This document shows positions 47,377 to 56,959 of a DNA stretch of 64,000 nucleotides, piece by piece. The stretch covers positions 27,019,487 to 27,083,486 of the forward strand of contig OZ035960.1 of assembly GCA_964034945.1 (NCBI GenBank), given 5' to 3'. The notes beneath the pieces were generated by a model that was given only the letters and a program-made list of their open reading frames with translations, was not told where the DNA came from and ran no database searches. Made by a program: the position numbers and the translations under genes. Source of the DNA: Chrysopilus asiliformis. Its lineage: Eukaryota > Arthropoda > Insecta > Diptera > Rhagionidae. The stretch's first letter is position 1. Each line of letters begins with the position of its first letter.

Positions 47377-49865
47377 AGTGAAAAACGGTTTGGCATCGGC
47401 ATCTATATATAATTAAATAAAACAATATGAATAGCTGGAAATTTGAAGCACCACTTCACACACATATAGCCATCCCCTTCTATATAAACCCCTTTCCCGC
47501 CATCTCCTGCATATTTAAAGGAATATGGATCCAGTTTTTACTATTAGGTAGGTCCTCTCTCAAGAAAATGTGTTCTCCACTAAAACCAGCTTATTGAAGC
47601 GAGAATCATAATGATCCGGTAGATCACATGTAAAAAATCTTGGAAAAGCATGATGATGGGGAAGATCCGAGGAGGCAAAATTGAGTGTGATGTACAATAT
47701 TTTATAGGCAGCCCTACATGAAGAGAAATAATAACACTGGGTCCCAGAAACCATTGGAATATACGAGACAGTGAAATTTTTTGGTAATGACTACCAAAAA
47801 AAAGAGGAATTCATGTCAAAAAATAGGAAATTTTCTCAAAATTGTAGGAATAATTATTTAGGGAATCCTTGCAGAATAGTCCAATGTCTCTTATATTCCT
47901 ATTTAGATTTCTTTTCGTGTAATACCTGAGCATAAAATCCTAGAATTGTTTCCCCTTATTTTTTATGAACTCCCTTATGGTTTAAGTACAAAATTATTTT
48001 CATATTTAAAAAAAAACAATTTATGTACTAGAAATTGAGATAATTTCCAACTTTCTGCTAAAATCTAAATTTTATAAATATATTCATAAGTATATTTTGG
48101 ATCTCATATAAATGAAAATATAAGTTATGTATTTTCTGTGTACAACTGCAAAATGGTGAAATTTTATGCCTCCAAATTTCAACTACTTTATCTAGATGTG
48201 TTTATAGAAATTGCTTAACAAAACCGAACATAAGTCATGAACACACATTTTATGCACTTTACATTGGAGTATGCATTATTAGCACACAAGCGAATAGTTT
48301 CCGAAAGCATTTCCGAAAACTTCAATTATGAACAGAAACTACACTAAAATTTAACAAGATATTATTATCTGACTAACTAACATTGTTATTAAAGCAAATA
48401 TAATTTCATTTCTCATATAGTTGCATAATTGTATCTCAAAATTTTACAACTTATCCGAATTATCCAAACTATTCGTTTACGATGTACGAAGTTAGCAGAT
48501 ATACATATTTGGTAGGCACCCATCATCAGGGATAGCCACTGTTATCATCCTTAAATTTAAGAACCGTTTTCACTGACACACCCCCTCTATTTTGAAGCAA
48601 CGCTACAAATTTTGCAAATATATAAATATTTCCTGAAATATGTAGTGGATCGAGCGATTTCAACTAAAGCTGCGTGTTTTGTGAATCGCACTAAAGCCTC
48701 TAAATTCCACGCCGGAATGAACTCAAGATTCAAGAGTTACGAAGTATAAAGGGTTTCTCCCTTTGGGCTTGATCTAATTAATGTTCTCGTCTTTACGGAG
48801 TCGTAGTTTTTGAAACATGTTTGTAACATTTAGTCGAGGCTATGCTTAACTAGGAATCATGTTCAATTTTATAAACCCATTCATTCCTTCATTCGTTGCT
48901 TCCTGTAATTGTTGGTTTTTGTAATATCTGTATTAGTGCGAGCGCGCACCGCCTTGGCTAGCGTGTAGAATGGCATTAAAATGGCAATTCAAGATTTTGA
49001 AATGCTTGAAAACCAATATGAAAACTCACATTAAAGTATATTTCTACTTACTTATTTCTGCTGAAATCTCCCTCCATGCACGTTGAAATACTAGTTTTGA
49101 CGGGTTTAAAAAACTCAAATTGCCACTTTGGCACCATTCTACATGCTTGCCCATGAGGTGCGCACCTGTCCTTAGAGGAAGAAAGGGAGAATAGGGCGGC
49201 ATCGAAACATTTTTGGACTAAGGGTGACAGGGTGACATTGAGCAGGTTTCGAAGCATTCCGTATAGCTATAAAGATAATTCGCAATAGCACTTATGCCAA
49301 GAAAGTCATCATCTTGCGTATCGCTTTTGTTTGACTAGACAAATCCAGACTTACCCTCGAGCTGGATCAAGGGTGTTAAATTGTACGGAGCCAAGGGATG
49401 CCAATGACATTAAAAAGATTTCTCCACCTAATTTCCAACATAATTGTCGCAGTTGGATTACTCTGATATAATACTGCTTGGTATACTCGTAATACACATC
49501 TAGAATCTTACTTCTTGAATCGTACTTTATGTCAAATACGATGGGATAGGATAGGAAAGGAATATAATCGAGTCGTACGATTCGAGTAAATCTTACGATT
49601 CGAGTAACAGCTGATCATCATGAGATTACACAGTAGAATGAAACTTCCGACTTGATTTTACATACATATAAATTTATTATAAGACGTTACTATAATATGC
49701 TAGATATGTAGATATTTAGATTTTATAGCGCAACACAATGAAATACTTAAATATATCAAATTTAATCAGGAGTTCATACGTACGAGTACATGATTCTTCC
49801 CTAGATCTTGTGCTAAAAATCGGAAAATTTTCATTGCTTTTACAGGAAGTTTACTGTAAAAAAAA
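47377..49865. other. Gene-free stretch
   Basis: No motif-bearing frame or supportable repeat is present. Confidence 0.4.
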
Positions 49866-49930
49866 ATTTATTTGTATGTTTTTACTATCATCTTCTATAG
49901 AGGGAAAGTATTGTATTCTTGACGGAGGCC

Positions 49931-49984
49931 GACTCGAGAACGGGGACAGATAGAAATATATCTATCTGTCCCCGTTCTCGAGTC
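49931..49984. repeat. Perfect 24-bp stem hairpin with 6-base loop
   Basis: GACTCGAGAACGGGGACAGA plus TAGA is followed by AATATA and then the exact reverse complement. The arm sequence is part of the LDR head seen at 46258 and, diverged, at 16470. The hairpin may therefore come from two heads joined face to face. Confidence 0.95.
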
Positions 49985-50177
49985 GATAGATCAGTACGAA
50001 ATCCGTTTCAGGCAATATTATGGGATGTCCGTGCGTCTGTCTGTTCGTCTGTCCGTTGTAGGTATCTTAGATAACTAGAGAACGTGTTGACCTAGCGACT
50101 TGAAATTTTTCGAAAATAAGGTTTACGAAAATCGTAGTTTTCTATCCACTTTAAAAAAAGTAACGTTAGCTATAAAG

Positions 50178-50462
50178 CAGGCATCATCAGCTAGTGACTC
50201 GGCTGGCTTTAACAGAGTAGCCACTATAATCGACCTTATATTGTGTGCTTAATGCTTGTGTGTGCGGCTTCGGATCGCAGGAATAAAATGAATCGTGCTT
50301 TGAGTTGGAATCGGGGCATTATTAGCATGACGCATTTCATTTTAAATCAGTTCGTGTCAAGCCATTGCCGTAGAAGGTTGTGTTTCATTGAACTGTATTT
50401 TTATTTGTAGTGGTTATAAATTTTGATTGTAAAGGTAGCGACAGTTACTTTGATGGCCCCTG
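50178..50462. mobile_element. hAT-like miniature element with 8-bp target duplication
   Basis: The element starts CAGGCATCATCAGCTAGTGA and ends AGTTACTTTGATGGCCCCTG. It is flanked by an exact 8-bp direct repeat CTATAAAG (50170-50177 and 50463-50470). CAG...CTG termini with an 8-bp duplication are diagnostic of hAT. It is 285 bp and non-coding, nested in an LDR-type repeat. Confidence 0.85.
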
Positions 50463-51601
50463 CTATAAAGGGTACTTTCCACACAATTTTTTTTTGAAAA
50501 AATACAGTTTTTTGAAAAATTTTCGAAAATTATCAGTTTTTGGTAAAAGATGAATATAACAAGATTTAAAGGAAATAAAATTTTCTACATTTCTTTCTTC
50601 AACAGTTTTTACGTAGTTCTAACGTTTCTCAAGATATTAGAATATTACAGAGGAAAGTTTTGTGTTGATCATAACTGATAGTTTTTCATAGTGAAATAGA
50701 AATCTTTTGAAAGAAAGGTTTGGCGCTGTTGATAAAATACGTCACATATTTAAGAGGAGAAGGGAAGCGAGTCAACAGTAATGTGATAGCGCGGTGGTTG
50801 ACGGAAGGCTCGAAGTCCGAATTTCTGGGTGAAAATTCGTGCGAAGAAAAAAATATCTGATGTGAACAGCACATGATTTTCTTCGGCAATATTCAAAGTT
50901 TCGGGGAAAATTTGAAAAAAATAGTACAATAATTTTTCAAATATTTCAATAACCGTCTATACGTAAAAATCGTTGAAGCCAAGAATACTCGAAATTGTAT
51001 TTCCTTTAAATTTTGTTGCATTTTTTTTTCAAAAACGCAAATTTTCGAGAAATTTTCAAAAAACTGTATTTTTTTCAAAAAAATTGTATCGGGGGTATTT
51101 TTTATAGTTAATGTTTCTCTTCCAAACGATGAGAAAAAACTCATTCAGAAAAAATTTCAAGTCATTTCCTCAATGCGTTCTCGAGTTATTTAAAATATGT
51201 ACTTCGGACAGATCGAAAAATTGAAACGGATTTCGTATTGATAATAATGTTACTATCTGCAACCATTCTCGAGTCGGTATGAATACAATACTTTCATTTA
51301 TCGCTATGCAGAGGAAAGTCAAAAAACGTCTGGGAGGGTTCTATGGTCAATCAGATCTAGGTTTAATCAGACAAATCTTTACCTCTTCTTCCAAACAAAT
51401 TAATTTATAAACCCTTCTGTATATGTATTCGGCTTTTGTTAATAGGCATGTCATCTCTTAAAGAAATTTCTTCATCACTAAAACGGACCCATAGAGGCGA
51501 GGTCAAATTCAACCGTCAGGCAAAATTGTGAATCAAAATTTTACAGAAATTGGCAGAAATCTGGGCTGGAATGGCATAAGCGTACAAGTGATAGTGATTG
51601 T

Positions 51602-51757
51602 TGAAGTATTATAAAAGACGTTTCTACTTGTTTACTATTAAATATATTTGAATCATGTGGCGGCCGGCACAGGACTGAAGTGGCGATTCTCAACTAACCT
51701 CAATCATAGGAATTATGGCATTGCCAACAATAATTTATTCAATTCTAATACACTTCA
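51602..51757 (-). repeat. 3' LTR (156 bp)
   Basis: It starts TGAAGTATTATAAAAGACG and ends AATACACTTCA on the plus strand, with TG...CA ends. It is identical to 56119-56274. A GGCGGCCGGCAC GC-rich patch lies at 51659-51670. It is unusually short for a Ty3/gypsy LTR, though short LTRs are common in the mag clade. Confidence 0.97.
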
Positions 51758-51768
51758 ATCCCTTCCAA
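51758..51768 (-). promoter_or_regulatory. Polypurine tract
   Basis: On the minus strand, GGAAGGGAT immediately precedes the 3' LTR, the expected position for plus-strand DNA priming. Confidence 0.8.
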
Positions 51769-51918
51769 CCTGATTTTGCTTACAATATAAAGCGTTTTAC
51801 AATATAAATTTTAAGAATTTTACATTCAATTTAAGTTAACATATAAATTCAAAATTATTTAATTCTAATTAAATTAATCAAAACAGTTTGTTTCATTCAT
51901 TTGGTTGTTTACAGTAAT

Positions 51919-53805
51919 TCATTTCTTTAATTGACTTTTTAATCTTTCTGATCTTCTAACAGTCTTTTCATAAACCTTTTTTTTAATCTGTGGTTGAATA
52001 TTTACTTCTTCGTCTGCACTAATAAATACATCACTTTCTTCCCCACTGAAATATTCATCCCCACGTACATTTTCTTGTGTTAAATTTAATTTATCTGACT
52101 TTAAAAACTTGGTACAAGCGTTAAAACGTATTCTTTTATTATTTTTCTTAATTTGATTAATATGAGCTATTCTAGTAATACCATTTACTTTTATTTTACA
52201 TAAACAATCTGTTAATTTTTCAATAAATAAAGCTGGTATCCATTTAACATAATTTTTAAAATGATTTTTGTAATATATATTTTCATTTTTTTCAAATTTT
52301 ATTTTCAATTCTTTTTTTAAATTATTCTTATTTTGATTGTCATTTAAATTATTTTGTTTTGTTTTGATAGATAATTCATTTTTATCAGTAGTTTTGCTAC
52401 TAACGCTACGTTCTTTTGAATCATTGACTAAAATTTCTAATAGCGTTTTTGGTTTAAATTTAAACATTAATTCTGCAGGTGACTTACACGTGCTTATAGA
52501 AGGAGTATTTCTATATTTTAATAAAAAATTATCAATTTTGCAATTAAATTTTGCCTTTATAAATTGAGTATTAATAAGAAACTTTTTAAGACTAGATTTA
52601 ACTGTCTGTACTGCCCTTTCAGCAATACCGTTAGATTGTGGATGATATGGCGGGCTTTTGAGAACTTTTATGCCATTTTTGTAACAAAATTCAAGAAAAT
52701 CATTCGACTGAAATGGTGGACCATTATCAGATACTATCGCCGCAGGTATTCCAAAAGTGGAAAACCAATTACGTAGCTTTTCTACAACTTTTTGCGCACC
52801 GGTGCCATTCATTTCAGCTAACTCGATCCATTTTGAGTAACTATCAATCAAAAGTAAAAAATTTAATCCATGAATGTGAAAAAAATCGATATGAACCCGT
52901 TCCCAAGGGAATTCGGACGCATTCCAATTCGATTCTTTTCTATTTTTACTAAAGTTTTGAGATATTGAACACTCTTTACAAGTTCTTACAAATTCTTCAA
53001 TGTCAGAATCTATATTCTTCCAGAAAACATAACTTCGAGCAAGCATTTTCATACGTACCATTCCAATGTGCGTGTCGTGCAGATTTTTAAGCACATCACA
53101 CTTCAATTTTTCGGGGATTACCAAACGATTACCATAGTAAATACACCCGTTATTACAAGAGAAGCTATCAACTCTATCAAAATAATATTTTGTTTCTCCA
53201 TCCACAATTTTATTGCTCAAGTTCATTAATCCAGAATAGACTTTTTTTAATATTTTATCCTTACATGTTTCTTCTCTGACATCCCGCAATTTTAATAACT
53301 TTATATTATCCGAACCGAAACTTAAAAAATTTAGAAACTCGTCAGGTATTTCCGTAAGATCTTGAGTAGGAAGTCTAGACAAAGCATCTACGTGACCTAC
53401 TTGCGATGCTTTTTTATATTTAATTTCATAATTATACATTGATAATTGTATTGCCCATCTCTGCAACCTTGCAGCTGCTACAGACAAATGACCTTTCTTT
53501 TCATTAAAAATCTCCCTTAAGGGCTGATGATCGGTATAAATAATAAATTTATTACCGTACAGGTATTTGTGAAACTTTTTTACACCATATATTATAGCTA
53601 ACGCCTCTCTATGGGTTTGTGAATAATTTTGTTCAGCAGTACTAAGTGTACTAGACGCGAATAAAACTGGTTTTTCCTCACCGTTTATAATATGTGATAA
53701 AATGGCACCTACTCCGTATGGGCTAGCATCACATGTCAAGACAATTGGTTTTTTTGGATCAAAATGTTGTAAATGATTATGAGACAAAATCAATTGTTTT
53801 GCCAT
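51919..53805 (-). CDS. Pol part 2: RNase H and integrase
   Basis: The frame is 628 codons. The apparent start is simply the first Met after the upstream frame break, and the sequence is really the continuation of RT. RNase H spans about residues 20-145, with VLTCDASPYGVG (D26), E67, TDHQPL (D92) and a terminal GHVDALSR (D140). The integrase zinc-binding domain has LHDTHIG (H243, H246) and C276-x2-C279. The catalytic core has D307 (VHIDFF), D360 (IVSDNGPPF) and E396 (SNGIAERAVQ) with the canonical 35-residue D-E spacing. The C-terminal region, with WIPALFIEK and RIAHINQIKK, resembles the GPY/F module. No chromodomain is seen. All key residues are present, so this part looks intact. It cleaves the RNA of the hybrid and inserts the DNA copy in the nucleus. 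Confidence 0.93.
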   Translation of the reverse strand: MAKQLILSHNHLQHFDPKKPIVLTCDASPYGVGAILSHIINGEEKPVLFASSTLSTAEQNYSQTHREALAIIYGVKKFHKYLYGNKFIIYTDHQPLREIFNEKKGHLSVAAARLQRWAIQLSMYNYEIKYKKASQVGHVDALSRLPTQDLTEIPDEFLNFLSFGSDNIKLLKLRDVREETCKDKILKKVYSGLMNLSNKIVDGETKYYFDRVDSFSCNNGCIYYGNRLVIPEKLKCDVLKNLHDTHIGMVRMKMLARSYVFWKNIDSDIEEFVRTCKECSISQNFSKNRKESNWNASEFPWERVHIDFFHIHGLNFLLLIDSYSKWIELAEMNGTGAQKVVEKLRNWFSTFGIPAAIVSDNGPPFQSNDFLEFCYKNGIKVLKSPPYHPQSNGIAERAVQTVKSSLKKFLINTQFIKAKFNCKIDNFLLKYRNTPSISTCKSPAELMFKFKPKTLLEILVNDSKERSVSSKTTDKNELSIKTKQNNLNDNQNKNNLKKELKIKFEKNENIYYKNHFKNYVKWIPALFIEKLTDCLCKIKVNGITRIAHINQIKKNNKRIRFNACTKFLKSDKLNLTQENVRGDEYFSGEESDVFISADEEVNIQPQIKKKVYEKTVRRSERLKSQLKK

Positions 53806-54851
53806 ATCAAAAACTGTTTTATGCTCTGCTTGACTGTTTTATGCTCTGCTTGAAAACTGAATTTAGAATTTTTCTTTAATAAATTGTATAAAGGCTTTAA
53901 TTTGGTTGCTAGATTTGGTATAAACCGATTATAAAAATTGATCAAGCCGAAAAAACTTTTCAATTGGGTAATATTTTTCGGGTAAGGCACTTCCAAAATA
54001 GCACGTACTTTTTCTTTATTTGGCTTTATTCCAGATCCTGTAATTATGTGCCCTAAGTATTGTACTTCTTCTTGAAACCAATTACATTTTTGTACGTTTA
54101 CTCTAATATTATGAGCTTCTAATTTTTCTAAAACTTGAATTAAATTTTTCTCACACTCTTCCAAATCTTTCCCGCCAATCAACACATCATCTAAATAACA
54201 TCCTACTTTTTTCAAGGATTTTAAAATTTCATCCATAACTTTTTGAAATTCAGCTGGCGCTACCGATACTCCGAAAGGGAGTCGTGTGTACTTATAAAGA
54301 CCTTTATGCGTATTAACTGTTAGCAAGTGTTGAGAATTTTCATGAACAGCGAGCTGTAAATAAGCTCCTGACAAATCTAACACACAAAACACTTTACAAT
54401 TTGCGAACTCCGCAAACAGATCGTCCATTCTAGGTAATGGGTATACTTTATTTTCAATTGATTTATTGACACTTATTTTACAATTAAGGCATAACCTCAT
54501 ATCCCCATTCTTTTTTGGCACAATAACCATTGGCGAGGCCCATTCGCTATATTCTACTGGTATCAGAATATTTTCCCTGACATAAGAATCGATCACTTCA
54601 CCTACTTTATCGCGAATTCCGAAAGGCACAGAATACGGTTTTGAAAAGTGTGGAACTGCATTTTCTTTTAACTTAAGTTGAACACTGAAACCAGAAATAG
54701 GCTCCGTTAAGTCATTAGAAAAAACCTTTTTGTACTTTTGTTTCAATTGCTCAATTTTGATTTCTGTCGAACTTTTTATAGAATTCAGATTGAAAATTTG
54801 TCGCCAACTTGGAAATAATACGTCCAACCAATCGCGACCTAAAAGTGGCAT
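53790..54851 (-). CDS. Pol part 1: end of protease and reverse transcriptase
   Basis: This 353-codon frame begins within the conserved LLGRDWL segment at the protease C-terminus, so the Met is unlikely to be a natural start. The RT fingers and palm span about residues 75-270. Motif A is CVLDLSGAYLQL (D159), motif B is LPFGVSVAPAEFQ (191-203), and motif C is YLDD (219-222). It continues through the thumb and connection (LKSFFGLINFYNRFIPN, 297-313). The last 14 or so residues are out of frame, caused by the 20-bp duplication at 53813-53852. The catalytic residues are intact. It copies the element RNA into DNA in the cytoplasmic particle. Confidence 0.93.
   Translation of the reverse strand: MPLLGRDWLDVLFPSWRQIFNLNSIKSSTEIKIEQLKQKYKKVFSNDLTEPISGFSVQLKLKENAVPHFSKPYSVPFGIRDKVGEVIDSYVRENILIPVEYSEWASPMVIVPKKNGDMRLCLNCKISVNKSIENKVYPLPRMDDLFAEFANCKVFCVLDLSGAYLQLAVHENSQHLLTVNTHKGLYKYTRLPFGVSVAPAEFQKVMDEILKSLKKVGCYLDDVLIGGKDLEECEKNLIQVLEKLEAHNIRVNVQKCNWFQEEVQYLGHIITGSGIKPNKEKVRAILEVPYPKNITQLKSFFGLINFYNRFIPNLATKLKPLYNLLKKNSKFSFQAEHKTVKQSIKQFLIWQNN
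53813..53852. repeat. 20-bp perfect tandem duplication breaking pol
   Basis: Two adjacent identical copies of ACTGTTTTATGCTCTGCTTG (53813-53832 and 53833-53852). Twenty bases are not a multiple of three, so the RNase H-integrase frame is displaced from RT exactly here. The duplicated stretch lies in the variable connection before RNase H. Confidence 0.97.
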
Positions 54852-56082
54852 AAATTGTTTTTTTTGATTTTATAACAATTAACTCTAATTTGTGAACATT
54901 CGAGCAATTTTTCGGATTTTTAACATCCACCAAAATTTTTCCGTGAACATCCACCTTATCACCCGTAACAACCTTAAGTTGATTCGTAAGTGGTAAAAGA
55001 CTTGAATTTTGAAAATATTTACCGTACAAATCAAAACTTATTACTGATAAACATGCTCCACTATCAATTTCCATAGAAACATTAATATCATTAATTTTTA
55101 AATTCACTTTTTCCGAACTATTGTTAGAATTCAAAATATTATGAATATAACCAATGGATAAACTTTCTTCATCGCTATCATATAATCTATTTACATTATC
55201 CCTATTTCGATACTTATTATAAGATTTAATTCGACAGTTTTTTTTAAAATGGCCCTTCTTACCGCAGTTGTAACAAGTTGCATCCCTTGCCAATTTGGTG
55301 TTGTTCCTTCTACTCGATGATCGATGTCCGGCGCTATTTTTATTAAATCTTTTTCTACCTCGTGATGGACTTCTACCTCTCTGCTCAGACTGGTTTCTGC
55401 CGCTACTCGATTGTCCCTCTTTGTTAGAATTTTTACCGCAATTCATTTTTGAAATGCTGTTGCAATTTTGTGGCCTGATCTCCTTCAATTGACAGTTCGT
55501 CAATTCCATATTAATTGCCTTTTCACAAGCCTTTTCAAAGTTGAGTCCCGTTTCGTTTAATAAACAATTCTGAATTGTTTCATTGTAAATTCCGCACACA
55601 AATTTATCTCTCAAGGCGTCGTTTAAAAATGTTTTAAAATCACACGACTGTGATAAAGTTTTTAGCTCCAAAATATAATCACTTATGGACTCATGTAATT
55701 TTTGGTTCCTTTTATAAAATTTAAACCTTTCTGCAATTATATTTATTTTAGGTTTAAAATGCTTTTGGAATATGTCGATCAGTTCACCGAATGATTTTGT
55801 GTCTGGTTTTTCAGGATCAGTGAGTGATTTCAAAATTTTATACGAGTCTGGTCCAATAAGTGTAATCAAATACGAAACCTTCGTCTTGTCCTCAGTTATT
55901 TTATTAATGGACAGCAAATGCTCTAGACGTTCTTTATATTCTTCAAAATCTTCACCTGGGGTGAAAAACTCTATCGTTCCAATAAAATTCATTTCTTGGA
56001 CGAATGCGGACGCTTCGGAATCTATGTGCTCCTTTTCTTCTATTTTTACCTGTTGCTTGGATGTTTCACCATCTGTCTCCAT
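54751..56082 (-). CDS. Gag-protease polyprotein
   Basis: The frame is 443 codons. The start is the first ATG, 36 nt after the 5' LTR, with no competing upstream ATG in the leader. The retrotransposon gag domain spans about residues 40-195 (for example FKPKINIIAERFKFYKR). A basic Ser/Arg-rich linker (222-263) leads to one CCHC zinc knuckle with C270, C273, H278 and C283. The aspartic protease begins with MEIDSGACLSVI (D340-S341-G342). From about residue 409 the frame differs from the pol frame, and the final 35 residues are an out-of-frame tail. Gag builds the particle and packages RNA, and the protease processes the polyprotein. The break lies inside the protease C-terminus rather than between gag and protease, which argues for mutation rather than a planned frameshift. 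Confidence 0.93.
   Translation of the reverse strand: METDGETSKQQVKIEEKEHIDSEASAFVQEMNFIGTIEFFTPGEDFEEYKERLEHLLSINKITEDKTKVSYLITLIGPDSYKILKSLTDPEKPDTKSFGELIDIFQKHFKPKINIIAERFKFYKRNQKLHESISDYILELKTLSQSCDFKTFLNDALRDKFVCGIYNETIQNCLLNETGLNFEKACEKAINMELTNCQLKEIRPQNCNSISKMNCGKNSNKEGQSSSGRNQSEQRGRSPSRGRKRFNKNSAGHRSSSRRNNTKLARDATCYNCGKKGHFKKNCRIKSYNKYRNRDNVNRLYDSDEESLSIGYIHNILNSNNSSEKVNLKINDINVSMEIDSGACLSVISFDLYGKYFQNSSLLPLTNQLKVVTGDKVDVHGKILVDVKNPKNCSNVHKLELIVIKSKKTIYATFRSRLVGRIISKLATNFQSEFYKKFDRNQN
54858..54865. other. Eight-base homopolymer at the gag-pol frame break
   Basis: A run of eight T on the plus strand (A on the coding strand) sits exactly where the protease frame changes. The downstream frame is displaced by one base. 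The conserved LLGRDWL motif begins just after it in the other frame. A one-base length change in the run, or slippage by ribosome or polymerase, would explain the break. Confidence 0.85.
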
Positions 56083-56099
56083 GAACTTTCCAATTATCC

Positions 56100-56117
56100 T
56101 TGGATCCTCGTCGCCAA
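56100..56117 (-). promoter_or_regulatory. Primer-binding site
   Basis: On the minus strand, TGGCGACGAGGATCCAAG begins two bases inside the 5' LTR. The TGG start pairs with the CCA end of a tRNA. I do not assign the tRNA with certainty (serine or arginine are candidates). Confidence 0.75.
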
Positions 56118-56118
56118 T

Positions 56119-56274
56119 TGAAGTATTATAAAAGACGTTTCTACTTGTTTACTATTAAATATATTTGAATCATGTGGCGGCCGGCACAGGACTGAAGTGG
56201 CGATTCTCAACTAACCTCAATCATAGGAATTATGGCATTGCCAACAATAATTTATTCAATTCTAATACACTTCA
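56119..56274 (-). repeat. 5' LTR (156 bp)
   Basis: It is identical to the LTR at 51602-51757. The outer edge is followed by ATTGT, matching the other side of the element. Confidence 0.97.
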
Positions 56275-56303
56275 ATTGTCACTTGTTAATTTTTTGGACT
56301 TAA

Positions 56304-56665
56304 AGGTGCCGGTCCACATATGAGAGTAAATGCCGGCGAGAACCTCTCGATAGCAGCTACTCGCAAATGGACACGTCTCTGAGAGTCGCTCGCAAAAACT
56401 CGCAAAAACTCGCGAGCTGTCAATAGTGAGTCTACTCTCTAGTCGACAAGCCTCCACTGAACTCTCGGAGAGTAGCTCGCCAGATACGAACAGCGTTCGA
56501 ATTTTGCTACTACCTCTCGATAACGCTAGAAGCTAGAAGCTCGATTTCGCTAGTAGCGATAGAAAAATCGCCGAAATTAACTCTTAAATGGACAACCTCC
56601 TGCGAGTAACTCTCGAGAGTTTTTGTTAGTTACTCGCATATTTACTCTCATGTGGAGCGGCACCT
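56304..56665. mobile_element. GGTGCCGCTCC-type miniature inverted-repeat element, copy B
   Basis: The termini AGGTGCCGGTCCACATATGA and TCATGTGGAGCGGCACCT are flanked by TAA on both sides (56301-56303 and 56666-56668). The 362-bp interior matches 20207-20589 and is rich in ACTCGC and CTCTCGA motifs. TAA fits a PIF/Harbinger-type duplication, though a TTAA reading is also possible. It lies only 29 bp outside the LTR element. Confidence 0.88.
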
Positions 56666-56878
56666 TAAGTAAAATAACAAGTACCAAAACTTTCTAATAA
56701 AAAGCGACAACTAAAATTGTGAAACTTTCACATTGTCGAGTTCGAAATATTGACGAGTGACTGTCACTATTACTTGTCACCCTGGGCTGGAATCGCATAA
56801 GGTCACCGGTGTCGGAATCGCGTAAAGTGACAATCACTCAAATTCTCACTCCAAAGTGACAATTTCGGTGTGAGCATT

Positions 56879-56957
56879 GAACATGGAAGATGGAACATGG
56901 AACATGGAGAATGGAACATGGAATATGGCAGATGGAGGTTGGAGGATGGAAAATGAA
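56879..56957. repeat. ATGGAAC/ATGGAGA minisatellite
   Basis: About ten imperfect 7-bp units (ACATGGA, AGATGGA, ATATGGC). Frames through it (73 and 86 codons) are artefacts. Confidence 0.85.
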
Positions 56958-56959
56958 AG

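Larger units (their letters stand above)
49870..51325 (+). repeat. LDR-type repeat with head-to-head end and nested hAT miniature element
   Basis: The head CTATAGAGGGAAAGTATTGTATTC is at 49896. The body has GTCTGTCTGTTCGTCTGTCCG (50035), a GACTTGAAATTTTTC block, degenerate units (50530-50640, 50990-51120) and an inverted head GAATACAATACTTTC (51282). An hAT-like element is inserted at 50178-50462. Ends are approximate. Confidence 0.6.
51602..56274 (-). mobile_element. Ty3/gypsy LTR retrotransposon, mag/K02A2.6-like
   Basis: A complete 4673-bp element lies on the minus strand, flanked by the direct repeat ATTGT (51597-51601 and 56275-56279). Parts in order of transcription: 5' LTR, primer site, gag-protease, RT, RNase H-integrase, purine tract, 3' LTR. 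The order RT before integrase places it in Ty3/gypsy. The integrase wording and the TGGCGACGAGGAT primer site fit the mag or K02A2.6-like clade. There is no envelope gene, and no chromodomain is evident. The LTRs show no differences by eye, implying a recent insertion. Even so, the polyprotein is broken at two places (54858-54865 and 53813-53852), so this copy probably needs proteins from elsewhere to move. Confidence 0.97.

Noticed and set aside
52337..52952. Plus-strand frames inside the LTR element
   Set aside because: They are shadows of the RNase H-integrase frame on the opposite strand. The same applies to 55295-55492 and 55772-56131.
51569..56800. CTGGGCTGGAAT.GCATAAG on both sides of the LTR element (51563 and 56787) as a long target duplication
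   Set aside because: The true 5-bp duplication abuts the LTRs. This phrase lies further out and recurs locally with variants, so it belongs to older flanking sequence.
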